Source: an uncultured Bacteroidales bacterium
Lineage (GTDB): Bacteria > Bacteroidota > Bacteroidia > Bacteroidales > Muribaculaceae
Direction: 5' to 3'
NCBI GenBank assembly: GCA_900554845.1
Contig: USIY01000019.1
Span: 1-19,636, forward strand
DNA length: 19,636 bases
Part shown: piece by piece, positions 13,281 to 19,636 of the stretch
Position numbering within the stretch: the stretch's first letter is position 1
Layout of the letters: each line of letters begins with the position of its first letter
Program-made: the position numbers and the translations under genes
Notes under the pieces: model-generated
The model's input: only the letters and a program-made list of their open reading frames with translations
The model's database searches: none
What the model was told of the DNA's origin: nothing

Positions 13281-14669
13281 ATGAACACCCTTAAGAAAAT
13301 CGGCAGTATCGTGCTCGCAGCGATACTCATGATGGGCGCGGCATCGTTTTCTGCCAACGCCCAGTTCAAAGGTCTCGGCAACAAGCTGAAAGGCAAAGTC
13401 GAGAAAACGGTCAGAGAAAAAGTAGAGAAAAAGAAACACGAAGTCAAAGAAGCCTTGAAGAAGTCTACGGGAGTTGACTCTGAATCCGACTCCGGCACAG
13501 TTTCAGGGTCTTCAGAATCTGAGGTTGGCAGCTTCGATTACAAAAAGACCTACACACCCGGAGACGAGGCAAAAGCTGCCGATCCGCTCGCCACCTCAAC
13601 TGAAGTGTGGGAAGGGTTCAACAAAAGTGTCGGACAGCTTCACGGAGCCTATGAGAATATGTCGGATTTTACCGTAAACTATCAGCCATATTATGCCGAC
13701 AACAACAAGTATTACTGGGTCTTGAACAAAGATTCCGAGAGCCGAATCCTCAATGCATTCCTGAGCATTTTCAAGTTGCAGATGGCTTCTGACATTGACC
13801 ATAAAAAAACGCTTGATATGTGGGGAGAGGAAGAAGACGGAATGGTTATTCCCGCCGATGAGATGTTTCTCAATGCATATCAGACCCAATATATAGCTGA
13901 CCCCACATCCACCCGGGCTCTGCTCTTTTATCTATATGCGGATACCTATCTCAATAATATGGCCTTTAGCCAGTTTAGATATGCTCTCAAGGACGACTTC
14001 ACCACAGAAGACGGCAATATCCTTCCCAAGAATTTTTATACCCAGAGAAAAGAACGTCGTCAGCAGGCTGACCAGCTGGCGAACACTGTTGCGTCATACG
14101 ATACAATGCTTGGCTGGGCGGAGAAGTATTTCGACAACGCCTATTCACAAAACGATCCTTACGCAGCTTATTTCCAGTTGCTTATTGGGGAAAATATCCT
14201 AAAGAACTGCCTCCCGAATCACAAGGATTTCAACGAAGACGACACACGTTACCGCAAACTTGTGGCAAAGGTCGACGGCTCGAAAGGATATAAAATCCAG
14301 CAGGCGTTTGTATCCTCATTTGTCGATCCAAATCTAAGGCCTGACTGGATACCTAAAAATCCAGGCGCACCAGTTGCAATGCCCAAAGGAGTAGCCGTAA
14401 GTGCAGCGGTTCAGAAAGAGGCAGAGAATGCCGCTAAAGCTTATGCCGGGAATTACTATAAAAAAGTGATTTTCAAGGATGGCAAATGGTTTGACCTGAA
14501 ATCTCATGAATGGCCATATAGGAAAAACGGTGAAGAGACATGGATATATATCATCGCTGAATTTCAGGGAAAGAGCTATATTCTTGAAACCGGTCTTACA
14601 AGAGACGTTAAAGGCAACAATTACCGCATTCAGACGCCGGTAGGCAATGTGGCTCAACCGCTAAAATAA
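13281..14669 (+). CDS. Exported helical protein with N-terminal lysine-rich helix, unknown
   Basis: The product has 462 residues. A signal peptide (about 1-27, GSIVLAAILMMGAASFSANA) is followed at once by a strongly basic amphipathic helix (FKGLGNKLKGKVEKTVREKV, then EKKKHEVKEALKK, about 28-65). A Ser/Glu-rich linker separates it from a mostly helical domain (about 90-350) with many Tyr, Trp and Asn residues (YYADNNKYYWVL, NDPYAAYFQLLIGENIL). The last 90 residues look beta-rich (YYKKVIFKDGKWFDL, WIYIIAEFQGKSYILETG). The same layout of signal peptide plus basic helix occurs in the 11730 product. The next gene begins 5 bp after the stop, so co-transcription is nearly certain. No family is recognised. 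Confidence 0.72.
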   Translation: MNTLKKIGSIVLAAILMMGAASFSANAQFKGLGNKLKGKVEKTVREKVEKKKHEVKEALKKSTGVDSESDSGTVSGSSESEVGSFDYKKTYTPGDEAKAADPLATSTEVWEGFNKSVGQLHGAYENMSDFTVNYQPYYADNNKYYWVLNKDSESRILNAFLSIFKLQMASDIDHKKTLDMWGEEEDGMVIPADEMFLNAYQTQYIADPTSTRALLFYLYADTYLNNMAFSQFRYALKDDFTTEDGNILPKNFYTQRKERRQQADQLANTVASYDTMLGWAEKYFDNAYSQNDPYAAYFQLLIGENILKNCLPNHKDFNEDDTRYRKLVAKVDGSKGYKIQQAFVSSFVDPNLRPDWIPKNPGAPVAMPKGVAVSAAVQKEAENAAKAYAGNYYKKVIFKDGKWFDLKSHEWPYRKNGEETWIYIIAEFQGKSYILETGLTRDVKGNNYRIQTPVGNVAQPLK

Positions 14670-14674
14670 TTAGT

Positions 14675-15109
14675 ATGAGACAACTTAAATATCTGGCAAT
14701 GGTATCCCTCTTGATATGTTGCATCTCTTCATGCTCCAACAAGAGTAATACTGATACCGGCGACTCCGCACAAGCAGACGCAATACAGACAGAAATGACA
14801 ACACCCGTAGACCACGAAGTAACTCCAGAGTCAGCACGCACTCTGGCAAAGAAAGTCTCCAACAATGAGGTCTTGACCTCCGACGACTACAACGCAATGC
14901 TCGACTATGTATTGGTAATGGGCACAAAAATGGGAGAAGCAATGAAAAATGTGGATATCGACGCCCTCACGAAGATTCCCGAGGAATATCCGGAATCCGA
15001 TATATTTCTCAAGGCTCTTGAGGACGCCGCGGCTTCCAACAAACTTGACAAAGACCAGCTCGACAAAGCCAAGCAGTTCAAGAAACTCATAGGCGAAGAC
15101 GAAATCTGA
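14675..15109 (+). CDS. Small acidic lipoprotein, unknown
   Basis: The product has 144 residues, with signal LKYLAMVSLLICC and lipobox ISSC (Cys20), so it is a probable lipoprotein. The mature part is acidic and helical (ESARTLAKKVSNNEVLTSDD; IFLKALEDAAASNKLDKDQL) and has no cysteines after the anchor. The gene begins 5 bp after the stop of the upstream exported-protein gene and 40 bp before a second lipoprotein gene. The acid-rich mature chain next to a strongly basic exported neighbour hints at a charge-complementary pair, but this is only an inference. No family is recognised. Confidence 0.68.
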   Translation: MRQLKYLAMVSLLICCISSCSNKSNTDTGDSAQADAIQTEMTTPVDHEVTPESARTLAKKVSNNEVLTSDDYNAMLDYVLVMGTKMGEAMKNVDIDALTKIPEEYPESDIFLKALEDAAASNKLDKDQLDKAKQFKKLIGEDEI

Positions 15110-15149
15110 TAAGGCTTGAGGAGTAAAAAACTAATCATAAACCAAAATC

Positions 15150-15746
15150 ATGAAGAAAAAATTCAAAATTCTTCTGGCAGCTGTATCCTGCTTCGCCCTC
15201 ACGGGCTTTATAACAGCTTGCTCAGGCAGCTCGAAAGGGTCGAACGACAGCCCACCTGAAGAGAGCGAGGCTTCTGAAGAAGTTCAGCAGACCCCTTTCG
15301 AGGCTGCCGCACAGATTGTGAAAGATCTTCCGAATGATGACGACGAAATGACCGAAACCCAGACAAAAGAGTTTCTTGACCAGGCACAGTCTCTCTGCGA
15401 GGCAACCAACGGGAAACCCGCAGAAATCGAGATTGCTCCCGGTCTTGAAATAGGGCTCTCCAACGTGAGATATGAAGACTGGCGCCCCGGGAGCAACTCA
15501 ATCGAGGTGGTTGTCAAAGGCGACTTCGACAAAAGTATGGCTGACTTCCGTGTTCTGTGTCTTGACAAAGACAATAAGATTGTATTCAACAACATGCTTT
15601 CAAATAATACGGATACAAATCACAAGCTTGTCAGCGGTTGGATTGCTCCCGATAATGCCGGGAAATGGGGCAGCGTCGTTAGATTCGTACTCGTTTCAAA
15701 CGAAGTCGGAGACCCTCTTAAAACAGGTGACATATACAATCAATAG
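15150..15746 (+). CDS. Lipoprotein with acidic linker, unknown
   Basis: The product has 198 residues. A lysine-rich start, a hydrophobic core and lipobox ITAC (Cys24) mark a lipoprotein. A Ser/Glu-rich linker (about 25-47) leads to a helical segment (FEAAAQIVKDLP; TKEFLDQAQSLCEA) and a beta-rich C-terminal half (GLEIGLSNVRYEDW, IEVVVKGDF, RVLCLDKDNKIVFNN, VVRFVLVSNE). It resembles the leftward-arm lipoprotein at 6818 in layout only. A 32-bp perfect palindrome lies in the 77-bp gap after its stop. No family is recognised. Confidence 0.68.
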   Translation: MKKKFKILLAAVSCFALTGFITACSGSSKGSNDSPPEESEASEEVQQTPFEAAAQIVKDLPNDDDEMTETQTKEFLDQAQSLCEATNGKPAEIEIAPGLEIGLSNVRYEDWRPGSNSIEVVVKGDFDKSMADFRVLCLDKDNKIVFNNMLSNNTDTNHKLVSGWIAPDNAGKWGSVVRFVLVSNEVGDPLKTGDIYNQ

Positions 15747-15774
15747 TAGTCAAAGAACCTATTGTTATTACCCT

Positions 15775-15806
15775 TGCTTCACTCCGATTATAATCGGAGT
15801 GAAGCA
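15775..15806. repeat. 32-bp perfect palindrome before the tandem lipoprotein pair
   Basis: The 16-base arm TGCTTCACTCCGATTA (15775-15790) is followed directly by its exact reverse complement (15791-15806), with no spacer. In RNA it would form a long stem with a minimal loop, ending 17 nt before the ATG at 15824. No T tract follows on either strand, so it is not a typical terminator. Possible roles are an operator for a dimeric regulator, an RNA stability element or a partial transcription barrier. Confidence 0.7.
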
Positions 15807-15823
15807 GACATCATGTGAAGCAT

Positions 15824-16888
15824 ATGAATATTAGAATTATAGGCATCTTGACAATCGCGCTGCTGGCGGAAAGTTGTTCTGCCAGTTCTCACAAATGCGA
15901 TAAAGGTACGACTGTAATGGATACACAAAAGGATGAACATGAAATAGCACCCCGAAAAGTCTCCGATGTGTTCTCATATTATGATTGGACAGACGGCAAC
16001 GTAATCTACCGTCTTAATTCGCATAAGGGGGATGTCGACAATCACACAGGTGCTTATCATTCTTCTCCCCGATGTGAATCGTATGAGTGTTACGAATTCA
16101 GAGGTGAAACCTTGCTAGAAGGAGGGTATGGCATATGTATTGAGGGATATAATGAAAATTCATGGCACTCAGTAAACGGCGATGCGGAAGCTGTGGAATA
16201 TAAATATGTAGGATGTACGGTTACTTTGCTACCCGATATGGATGCCCTGGTATTCCTTAATGAGACAGACGATGGGATTGAAAATATTCTTATCCCTGTA
16301 CGTTACCCGATGCTATCGCCCGACCTAATACTTAAGAAGGTAATGGAAGATGATTATATCAAATATATGCTATGTGGCAGATTTAAGACCGTAGATGGCA
16401 GAACAGTGGCATTCGATTCCGAGACACGGAAGGCTCAAGGAACTCTTTTCAGTGATTCATCATTTGAAATCGTGACTCTTGATTTAACTCCAGCGCCGAT
16501 TATTAAGATTAAAGAAAAATATTACTTCATCGAAAAACTTGATGGACCGATTAATCTTCTACAAGTCGACTTGGAGGAAGGCAACGGAATGGGGTTGAAC
16601 TTGACAGGAGATAAAATAGCTCTCACGCGCTTAGATAAAGATTATTGGCAGGAATTGACCCGTAAGGTTCTTACGGTTTCGGAATTACATAAATATGCCG
16701 GTTATAATCCTACGCCTCGGTATGATATTTCTGGAGAGCAACTGAATCTGCATCGAAAAGATATGTTCGCCCGTATGCGTGAGAGTGTTATGGCAAAATA
16801 TGATTATCAGGAATCTAAACTTCCAGAAGCAGCAAAAATCAACGTCCAAATGCTCCACATGCTTGAGAATGACAACATAGGCAACTGA
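15824..16888 (+). CDS. Lipoprotein, paralogue of the following YARHG-motif protein with an eroded C-terminus
   Basis: I prefer the ATG at 15824 (354 residues) over a GTG at 15815. The signal IRIIGILTIALLAESC gives a likely lipid-anchored Cys18. Over most of its length it aligns with the next gene product. Shared segments are WTDGNVIYR / WTDGEAIYR, GRTVAFDSETRKAQGTLF / GKTVAFDPETFRATGTLF, YYFIEKLDGPINLL / YYIEKIHQGLNLI, ALTRLDKDYWQELTRKVLT / ELMRTDDDFWPLLTQRVLT, and LHKYAGYNP / ILYYAGYSS. At the C-terminus the YARHGY motif of the paralogue is replaced by VMAKYDY, and about 20 residues including WYNP are missing. Tandem duplication with loss of the motif region is the simplest reading. The function is unknown. 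Confidence 0.75.
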   Translation: MNIRIIGILTIALLAESCSASSHKCDKGTTVMDTQKDEHEIAPRKVSDVFSYYDWTDGNVIYRLNSHKGDVDNHTGAYHSSPRCESYECYEFRGETLLEGGYGICIEGYNENSWHSVNGDAEAVEYKYVGCTVTLLPDMDALVFLNETDDGIENILIPVRYPMLSPDLILKKVMEDDYIKYMLCGRFKTVDGRTVAFDSETRKAQGTLFSDSSFEIVTLDLTPAPIIKIKEKYYFIEKLDGPINLLQVDLEEGNGMGLNLTGDKIALTRLDKDYWQELTRKVLTVSELHKYAGYNPTPRYDISGEQLNLHRKDMFARMRESVMAKYDYQESKLPEAAKINVQMLHMLENDNIGN

Positions 16889-16958
16889 CTCAATAAGGTC
16901 ATTACCACATATCAAACAATGTTTAAGTTTAATCCAATAAAGAATCACCAATCAAAGA

Positions 16959-18065
16959 ATGAAATATTTGAGTTTGTTAAAGAACGTATTGGTAAGTGCT
17001 CTTCTCTTAGCTTGCTGTGGCACAGGAAAGGCCACAACATACCAGTATACAGGAACTGATTGTATACCACGCAGCAATGTTGAGATCCTTACCGGTGAAG
17101 CATGGACCGACGGTGAAGCGATCTATCGGTATCAACAGATACAGCAACCGTCTGATGCGGGTTCTGTTCATACGGATTCTGCAAAATATAAATGCTTTAC
17201 CTTCAATGGCGTTACTCCGTCAGAAGATGATTATGACAGGTATCTTTATTTAGAAGAACTTTCCAATGGACGATGGAGATCTGTCGATCTAAATGATGGC
17301 CGATATTACAGGTGTGCGGATTGCAATTTATCGTTTGATAATACCAGCGGTGTTCTGATTTTTCGAGATTCGTGCACTGGAGAAATTATAGATGTCTTAG
17401 TTGCCCTTCCAGAGAAATATAATACAGATGAGGCAAAAGCATTTAAGAAATATGTAGAAACTGACATGACAACTTTCTTTCTTGAAGGTGAATATACTAC
17501 AAGAGAAGGCAAGACTGTTGCCTTCGACCCTGAAACTTTCCGTGCAACAGGTACCCTCTTCAACAGCAAATCATTCAATCTCGGCTCTGTGTCAAATAGA
17601 CCGGTACCGGTTTTGATTATAGATAACCAAGCATACTATATTGAGAAAATTCATCAAGGCTTAAACCTAATCCCTTTACAAAATTTCGATGGGGAAAGCT
17701 ATGACTATATTAAAGGTGGTGATAGCATAGAACTGATGCGTACTGACGATGATTTTTGGCCGTTACTCACACAGCGCGTTCTTACAAAGGCAGAGATTCT
17801 ATACTATGCCGGATATAGTTCCGAAGGACCTTATTCCGATGAGGAAATAGCACGAATAAAAGCAGCCTACTATTATATACTTGCAATGATGGCGCAAAGC
17901 ATCTATGCTCGCCACGGTTATACATTCAAAGATAACAAAGAGGCTCAGCTATGGTTTATGTCCGTGTCGTGGTACAATCCTCAAACAGATGAAGTGCAAC
18001 TTACCGAAGCGGAAGAGATAAACATCCAATTAATCAGAGCATTGCATAATAGACAATTTGACTGA
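16959..18065 (+). CDS. Lipoprotein with C-terminal YARHG motif
   Basis: The product has 368 residues. Signal KNVLVSALLLACC gives a lipobox at Cys19 or Cys20. The central domain (about 40-300) is shared with the preceding paralogue and is rich in beta strands. At 315-320 it reads IYARHGYTF, followed by QLWFMSVSWYNP. This is the hallmark of the YARHG domain, a short extracellular module of unknown role in bacterial envelope proteins, normally placed at the C-terminus as here. The start lies 70 bp after the paralogue, and the next gene begins only 2 bp after its stop, so all three form one transcription unit. The YARHG motif is clear; the main domain is unassigned. Confidence 0.78.
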   Translation: MKYLSLLKNVLVSALLLACCGTGKATTYQYTGTDCIPRSNVEILTGEAWTDGEAIYRYQQIQQPSDAGSVHTDSAKYKCFTFNGVTPSEDDYDRYLYLEELSNGRWRSVDLNDGRYYRCADCNLSFDNTSGVLIFRDSCTGEIIDVLVALPEKYNTDEAKAFKKYVETDMTTFFLEGEYTTREGKTVAFDPETFRATGTLFNSKSFNLGSVSNRPVPVLIIDNQAYYIEKIHQGLNLIPLQNFDGESYDYIKGGDSIELMRTDDDFWPLLTQRVLTKAEILYYAGYSSEGPYSDEEIARIKAAYYYILAMMAQSIYARHGYTFKDNKEAQLWFMSVSWYNPQTDEVQLTEAEEINIQLIRALHNRQFD

Positions 18066-18067
18066 CA

Positions 18068-19099
18068 ATGAAACAAGTAAAAATCTTCAATATTTTAATG
18101 GTATTTATACTGCATCTTGCGCCAACTTTTGGCTTTAGTGCGTATGCAATAGACAAAAGTTCAGACAATGTTGCGTCTTATACGGACTTATCAAGATTCG
18201 AAGAGCCGCTTGAACTCGCTGCAAGACTCATGTCCGGCGGATGCGAAGAAGTTCCCGACGGCTTTGAAGGTATCTATGAAATTAGGTGCTATTCTTACGA
18301 TGATGAAATAAAACCTTGGGAAAAGGTTAGAGAAGAAGTCGGTTACATTTTTTATGACTTTAATGGCGACGGCATAAACGAACTGGCTATCGGCACTAAT
18401 GTCGTTCCTTACCCTAACAGCCCCCGTAAGACCATGATTCTTGCTCTTTACGCAATGAGCAATGGAAAGCCGAAACTTCTATTATCCGGAACAAGTCGAA
18501 GTTCATGGTACTATCAAGATAATGGATGGTTTTACATGACCGGAGCCGAGAGTGCTGCTCGTGTGATAAGCGGACAGTATTCATATATAAATGGCATATT
18601 GAATTGCGAACATTTTTGGTTCAGTTCTCTCAATGCCGGTGGAGACCATGAGTATTATCATAGCTATTCTGACACTCTTGATCAAAATGCAGCCGTCAAA
18701 CTGAATTATACAATGGATGATTACAACCTTAACGATGAAAACAATATTGACCAGTCAATATGTCTGGAGTTGATTCCATTTTCAGACTTACGCCCTATAA
18801 TAGCCGAACATGATGACGGAGGTAAAATACGTTTTACAGCCTCACAGACATTGAAAGATTTCAAGATTATAGATTTATGTGATGTTATCTATTCCGATGG
18901 CAAAATAAATGTAACTGAGAAAGAGCGGCTGAGCATGGTATTGGAATCCGGACAATCCATTAGTATATATATGCCGTTTCTTGGAGACGGGCCTGAATAT
19001 GCCATTTCATTTACAGATTCATTGGGAAAAATAATTAAAATGACCGTGTCGCTTAGTGGAATGGACGGTTCCATAATATTAAATCAATACAACTGGTAG
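18068..19099 (+). CDS. Secreted protein with an EF-hand-like DxNGDG loop, unknown
   Basis: The product has 343 residues. It starts with a signal peptide (MKQVKIFNILMVFILHLAPT, cleavage probably after AYA at about 27). Near residue 97 it reads IFYDFNGDGINELAIGTN, a D-x-N-x-D-G calcium-binding loop of the kind found in FG-GAP/EF-hand-like repeats of extracellular proteins. The surrounding strand pattern (DGINELAI, ILALYAMSNGKPKLLLSG) is the typical 'measure-and-report' layout of these exported Bacteroidetes and Firmicutes proteins. The second half has no known motif. The gene begins 2 bp after the YARHG gene and is the last of the rightward arm, followed by a terminator-like hairpin. Calcium binding is inferred from the loop. 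Confidence 0.72.
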   Translation: MKQVKIFNILMVFILHLAPTFGFSAYAIDKSSDNVASYTDLSRFEEPLELAARLMSGGCEEVPDGFEGIYEIRCYSYDDEIKPWEKVREEVGYIFYDFNGDGINELAIGTNVVPYPNSPRKTMILALYAMSNGKPKLLLSGTSRSSWYYQDNGWFYMTGAESAARVISGQYSYINGILNCEHFWFSSLNAGGDHEYYHSYSDTLDQNAAVKLNYTMDDYNLNDENNIDQSICLELIPFSDLRPIIAEHDDGGKIRFTASQTLKDFKIIDLCDVIYSDGKINVTEKERLSMVLESGQSISIYMPFLGDGPEYAISFTDSLGKIIKMTVSLSGMDGSIILNQYNW

Positions 19100-19161
19100 T
19101 ATTCAAATTAAAAATATAGCAGGTGTTGATAAATCTCATAAATCAAAAGCTTGCCAATTCC

Positions 19162-19205
19162 GACAATTCCCATATACAATCAAATTGTCTGGGAATGGTT
19201 TTTGA
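19162..19205 (+). terminator. Two-way hairpin ending the rightward arm
   Basis: Two exclusive stems are possible: GACAATT (19162-19168) with AATTGTC (19183-19189), and ATTCCCA (19166-19172) with TGGGAAT (19190-19196). The second is followed by GGTTTTTG. It lies 60 bp after the stop of the last rightward gene and probably terminates that transcript. Confidence 0.5.
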
Positions 19206-19263
19206 AAAATCAATTGAAAAAAGAAAGGAAATGATATAACCCATTTTTATATAAACAAAAGAG

Positions 19264-19578
19264 ATGAACAAGATTCTTATTGTAGAAGCCTCCATCTCTG
19301 ACTGTCGGCTTATGTCGGGGTTGCTTACGCGAGCCGGATATGAGCCGATAGCCGTAGATAAGATGGAGGCAGCACAATAAGAGGTGGCAAAGCTGCCACC
19401 AGGCGCTGTCGTGGTAACGGCGATGAAATTCGCCCACGGCACGGCACGGGAGTTAATCAACTGGCAGAAGTGCGAGTGTTACAAGTTCCCCGTTATTGCC
19501 ATAGTGGAAGTTTTTCATGCCCTAAATGTTTATTTAATTCAAGTTTCGCAAGTTCAACTTGCTGATTTCAGATTATAA
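19264..19578 (+). pseudogene. Response-regulator remnant of the ICE sigma-54-regulator type
   Basis: Translation from the ATG at 19264 gives MNKILIVEASISDCRLMSGL...RAGYEPIAVD, then a TAA at codon 39 (19378-19380). The frame then continues with EVAKLPPGAVVVTAMKF...ARELINW and KFPVIAIV to about 19506. This closely matches, from memory, the receiver start of a regulator commonly found in Bacteroidetes conjugative elements. After IAIV the expected continuation is replaced by unrelated sequence until a TAA at 19576-19578. The gene therefore has both a nonsense codon and a lost 3' part (the AAA+ and HTH domains) and cannot make a working regulator. The receiver identity is strong; the link to a mobile element rests on recalled context. 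Confidence 0.75.
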
Positions 19579-19636
19579 AATTGAGCGATATGAGCCATCT
19601 CTTCAGACTGGTTGATAACGGCATCGTAGATTTCTT
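19554..19636 (-). CDS. Possible C-terminal end of a gene entering from the right edge
   Basis: On the minus strand an open frame comes in from the window edge and ends at TGA (19556-19554). Its last residues read EIYDAVINQSEEMAHIAQFY, then NLKSAS. The composition is protein-like and helical, but only 26 residues are visible and no family can be named. The opposite strand also has a short open frame from an ATG at 19590 (MSHLFRLVDNGIVDF), so the coding strand is not certain. Confidence 0.3.
   Translation of the reverse strand, partial: EIYDAVINQSEEMAHIAQFYNLKSAS

Noticed and set aside
15472..15834. 120-codon plus-strand frame overlapping the lipoprotein gene at 15150
   Set aside because: It is out of frame with a clear lipoprotein and runs through the palindrome. 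Its translation has no export signal or motif.
1..19636. CRISPR array, tRNA, rRNA or complete insertion sequence
   Set aside because: No regularly spaced direct repeats, cloverleaf, rRNA core sequence or transposase motif was seen on either strand.

Overview
The window looks like accessory DNA from a member of the Bacteroidales, probably near Prevotella or Muribaculaceae. The signs are Bacteroides-type promoters (a -7 box TANNTTTG, with a TTTG at -33 in the clearest case), a hybrid two-component regulator fused to an AraC domain, a gut-Bacteroidetes response-regulator pseudogene, many SPII lipoproteins, and two secreted repeat proteins ending in a T9SS-like sorting tail (YNLQG...LPxGIYI...GKK). 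I saw no rRNA, tRNA or CRISPR array.

Left block (1-1802, minus strand): one promoter (1771-1802) reads leftward into an Abi_2/AbiF-type HEPN protein, a Vat-like streptogramin acetyltransferase, and the start of a lincosamide/aminoglycoside-type nucleotidyltransferase that leaves the window. The leader contains a strong GC hairpin with a T-rich tail ending just before the abi start codon. It could be an attenuator or a structured RNA partner of the Abi protein. Next come about 540 bp of non-coding DNA rich in GTCAAC/GTTGAC repeats, then a hybrid two-component regulator broken exactly at its H-box, so that the phospho-accepting histidine lies upstream of the first usable ATG. A small one-TM protein gene follows on the minus strand.

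Central block (4277-19205): two large divergent gene sets run from a bidirectional control region at 11551-11705. Leftward are a TMEM43-family membrane protein, a multi-repeat secreted protein, two lipoproteins, an exported protein and a second repeat protein (11516 to 4320). Rightward are an exported protein paralogous to one of the leftward lipoproteins, two overlapping small cytosolic-looking genes, an exported protein with a basic helix, two lipoproteins, two paralogous lipoproteins (the second with a YARHG motif) and a secreted protein with an EF-hand-like loop (11730 to 19099). The control region is exactly mirror-symmetric about position 11628. On each side, two copies of a 16-bp GTTCCTgAATTGAAAC motif repeat at 21-bp spacing and end 20 bp before a TAATTTTG box. 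This implies that one activator, of LytTR-like geometry, switches on both arms together. The set is therefore best viewed as one regulon of surface and secreted proteins of unknown function, and is the main candidate for an undescribed system.

Right edge (19206-19636): a response-regulator pseudogene of the type found in Bacteroidetes conjugative elements carries an in-frame TAA and loses homology after about 81 codons. A possible gene end on the minus strand reaches the window edge. Resistance genes on one side and an ICE remnant on the other suggest that the region has been shaped by mobile elements.
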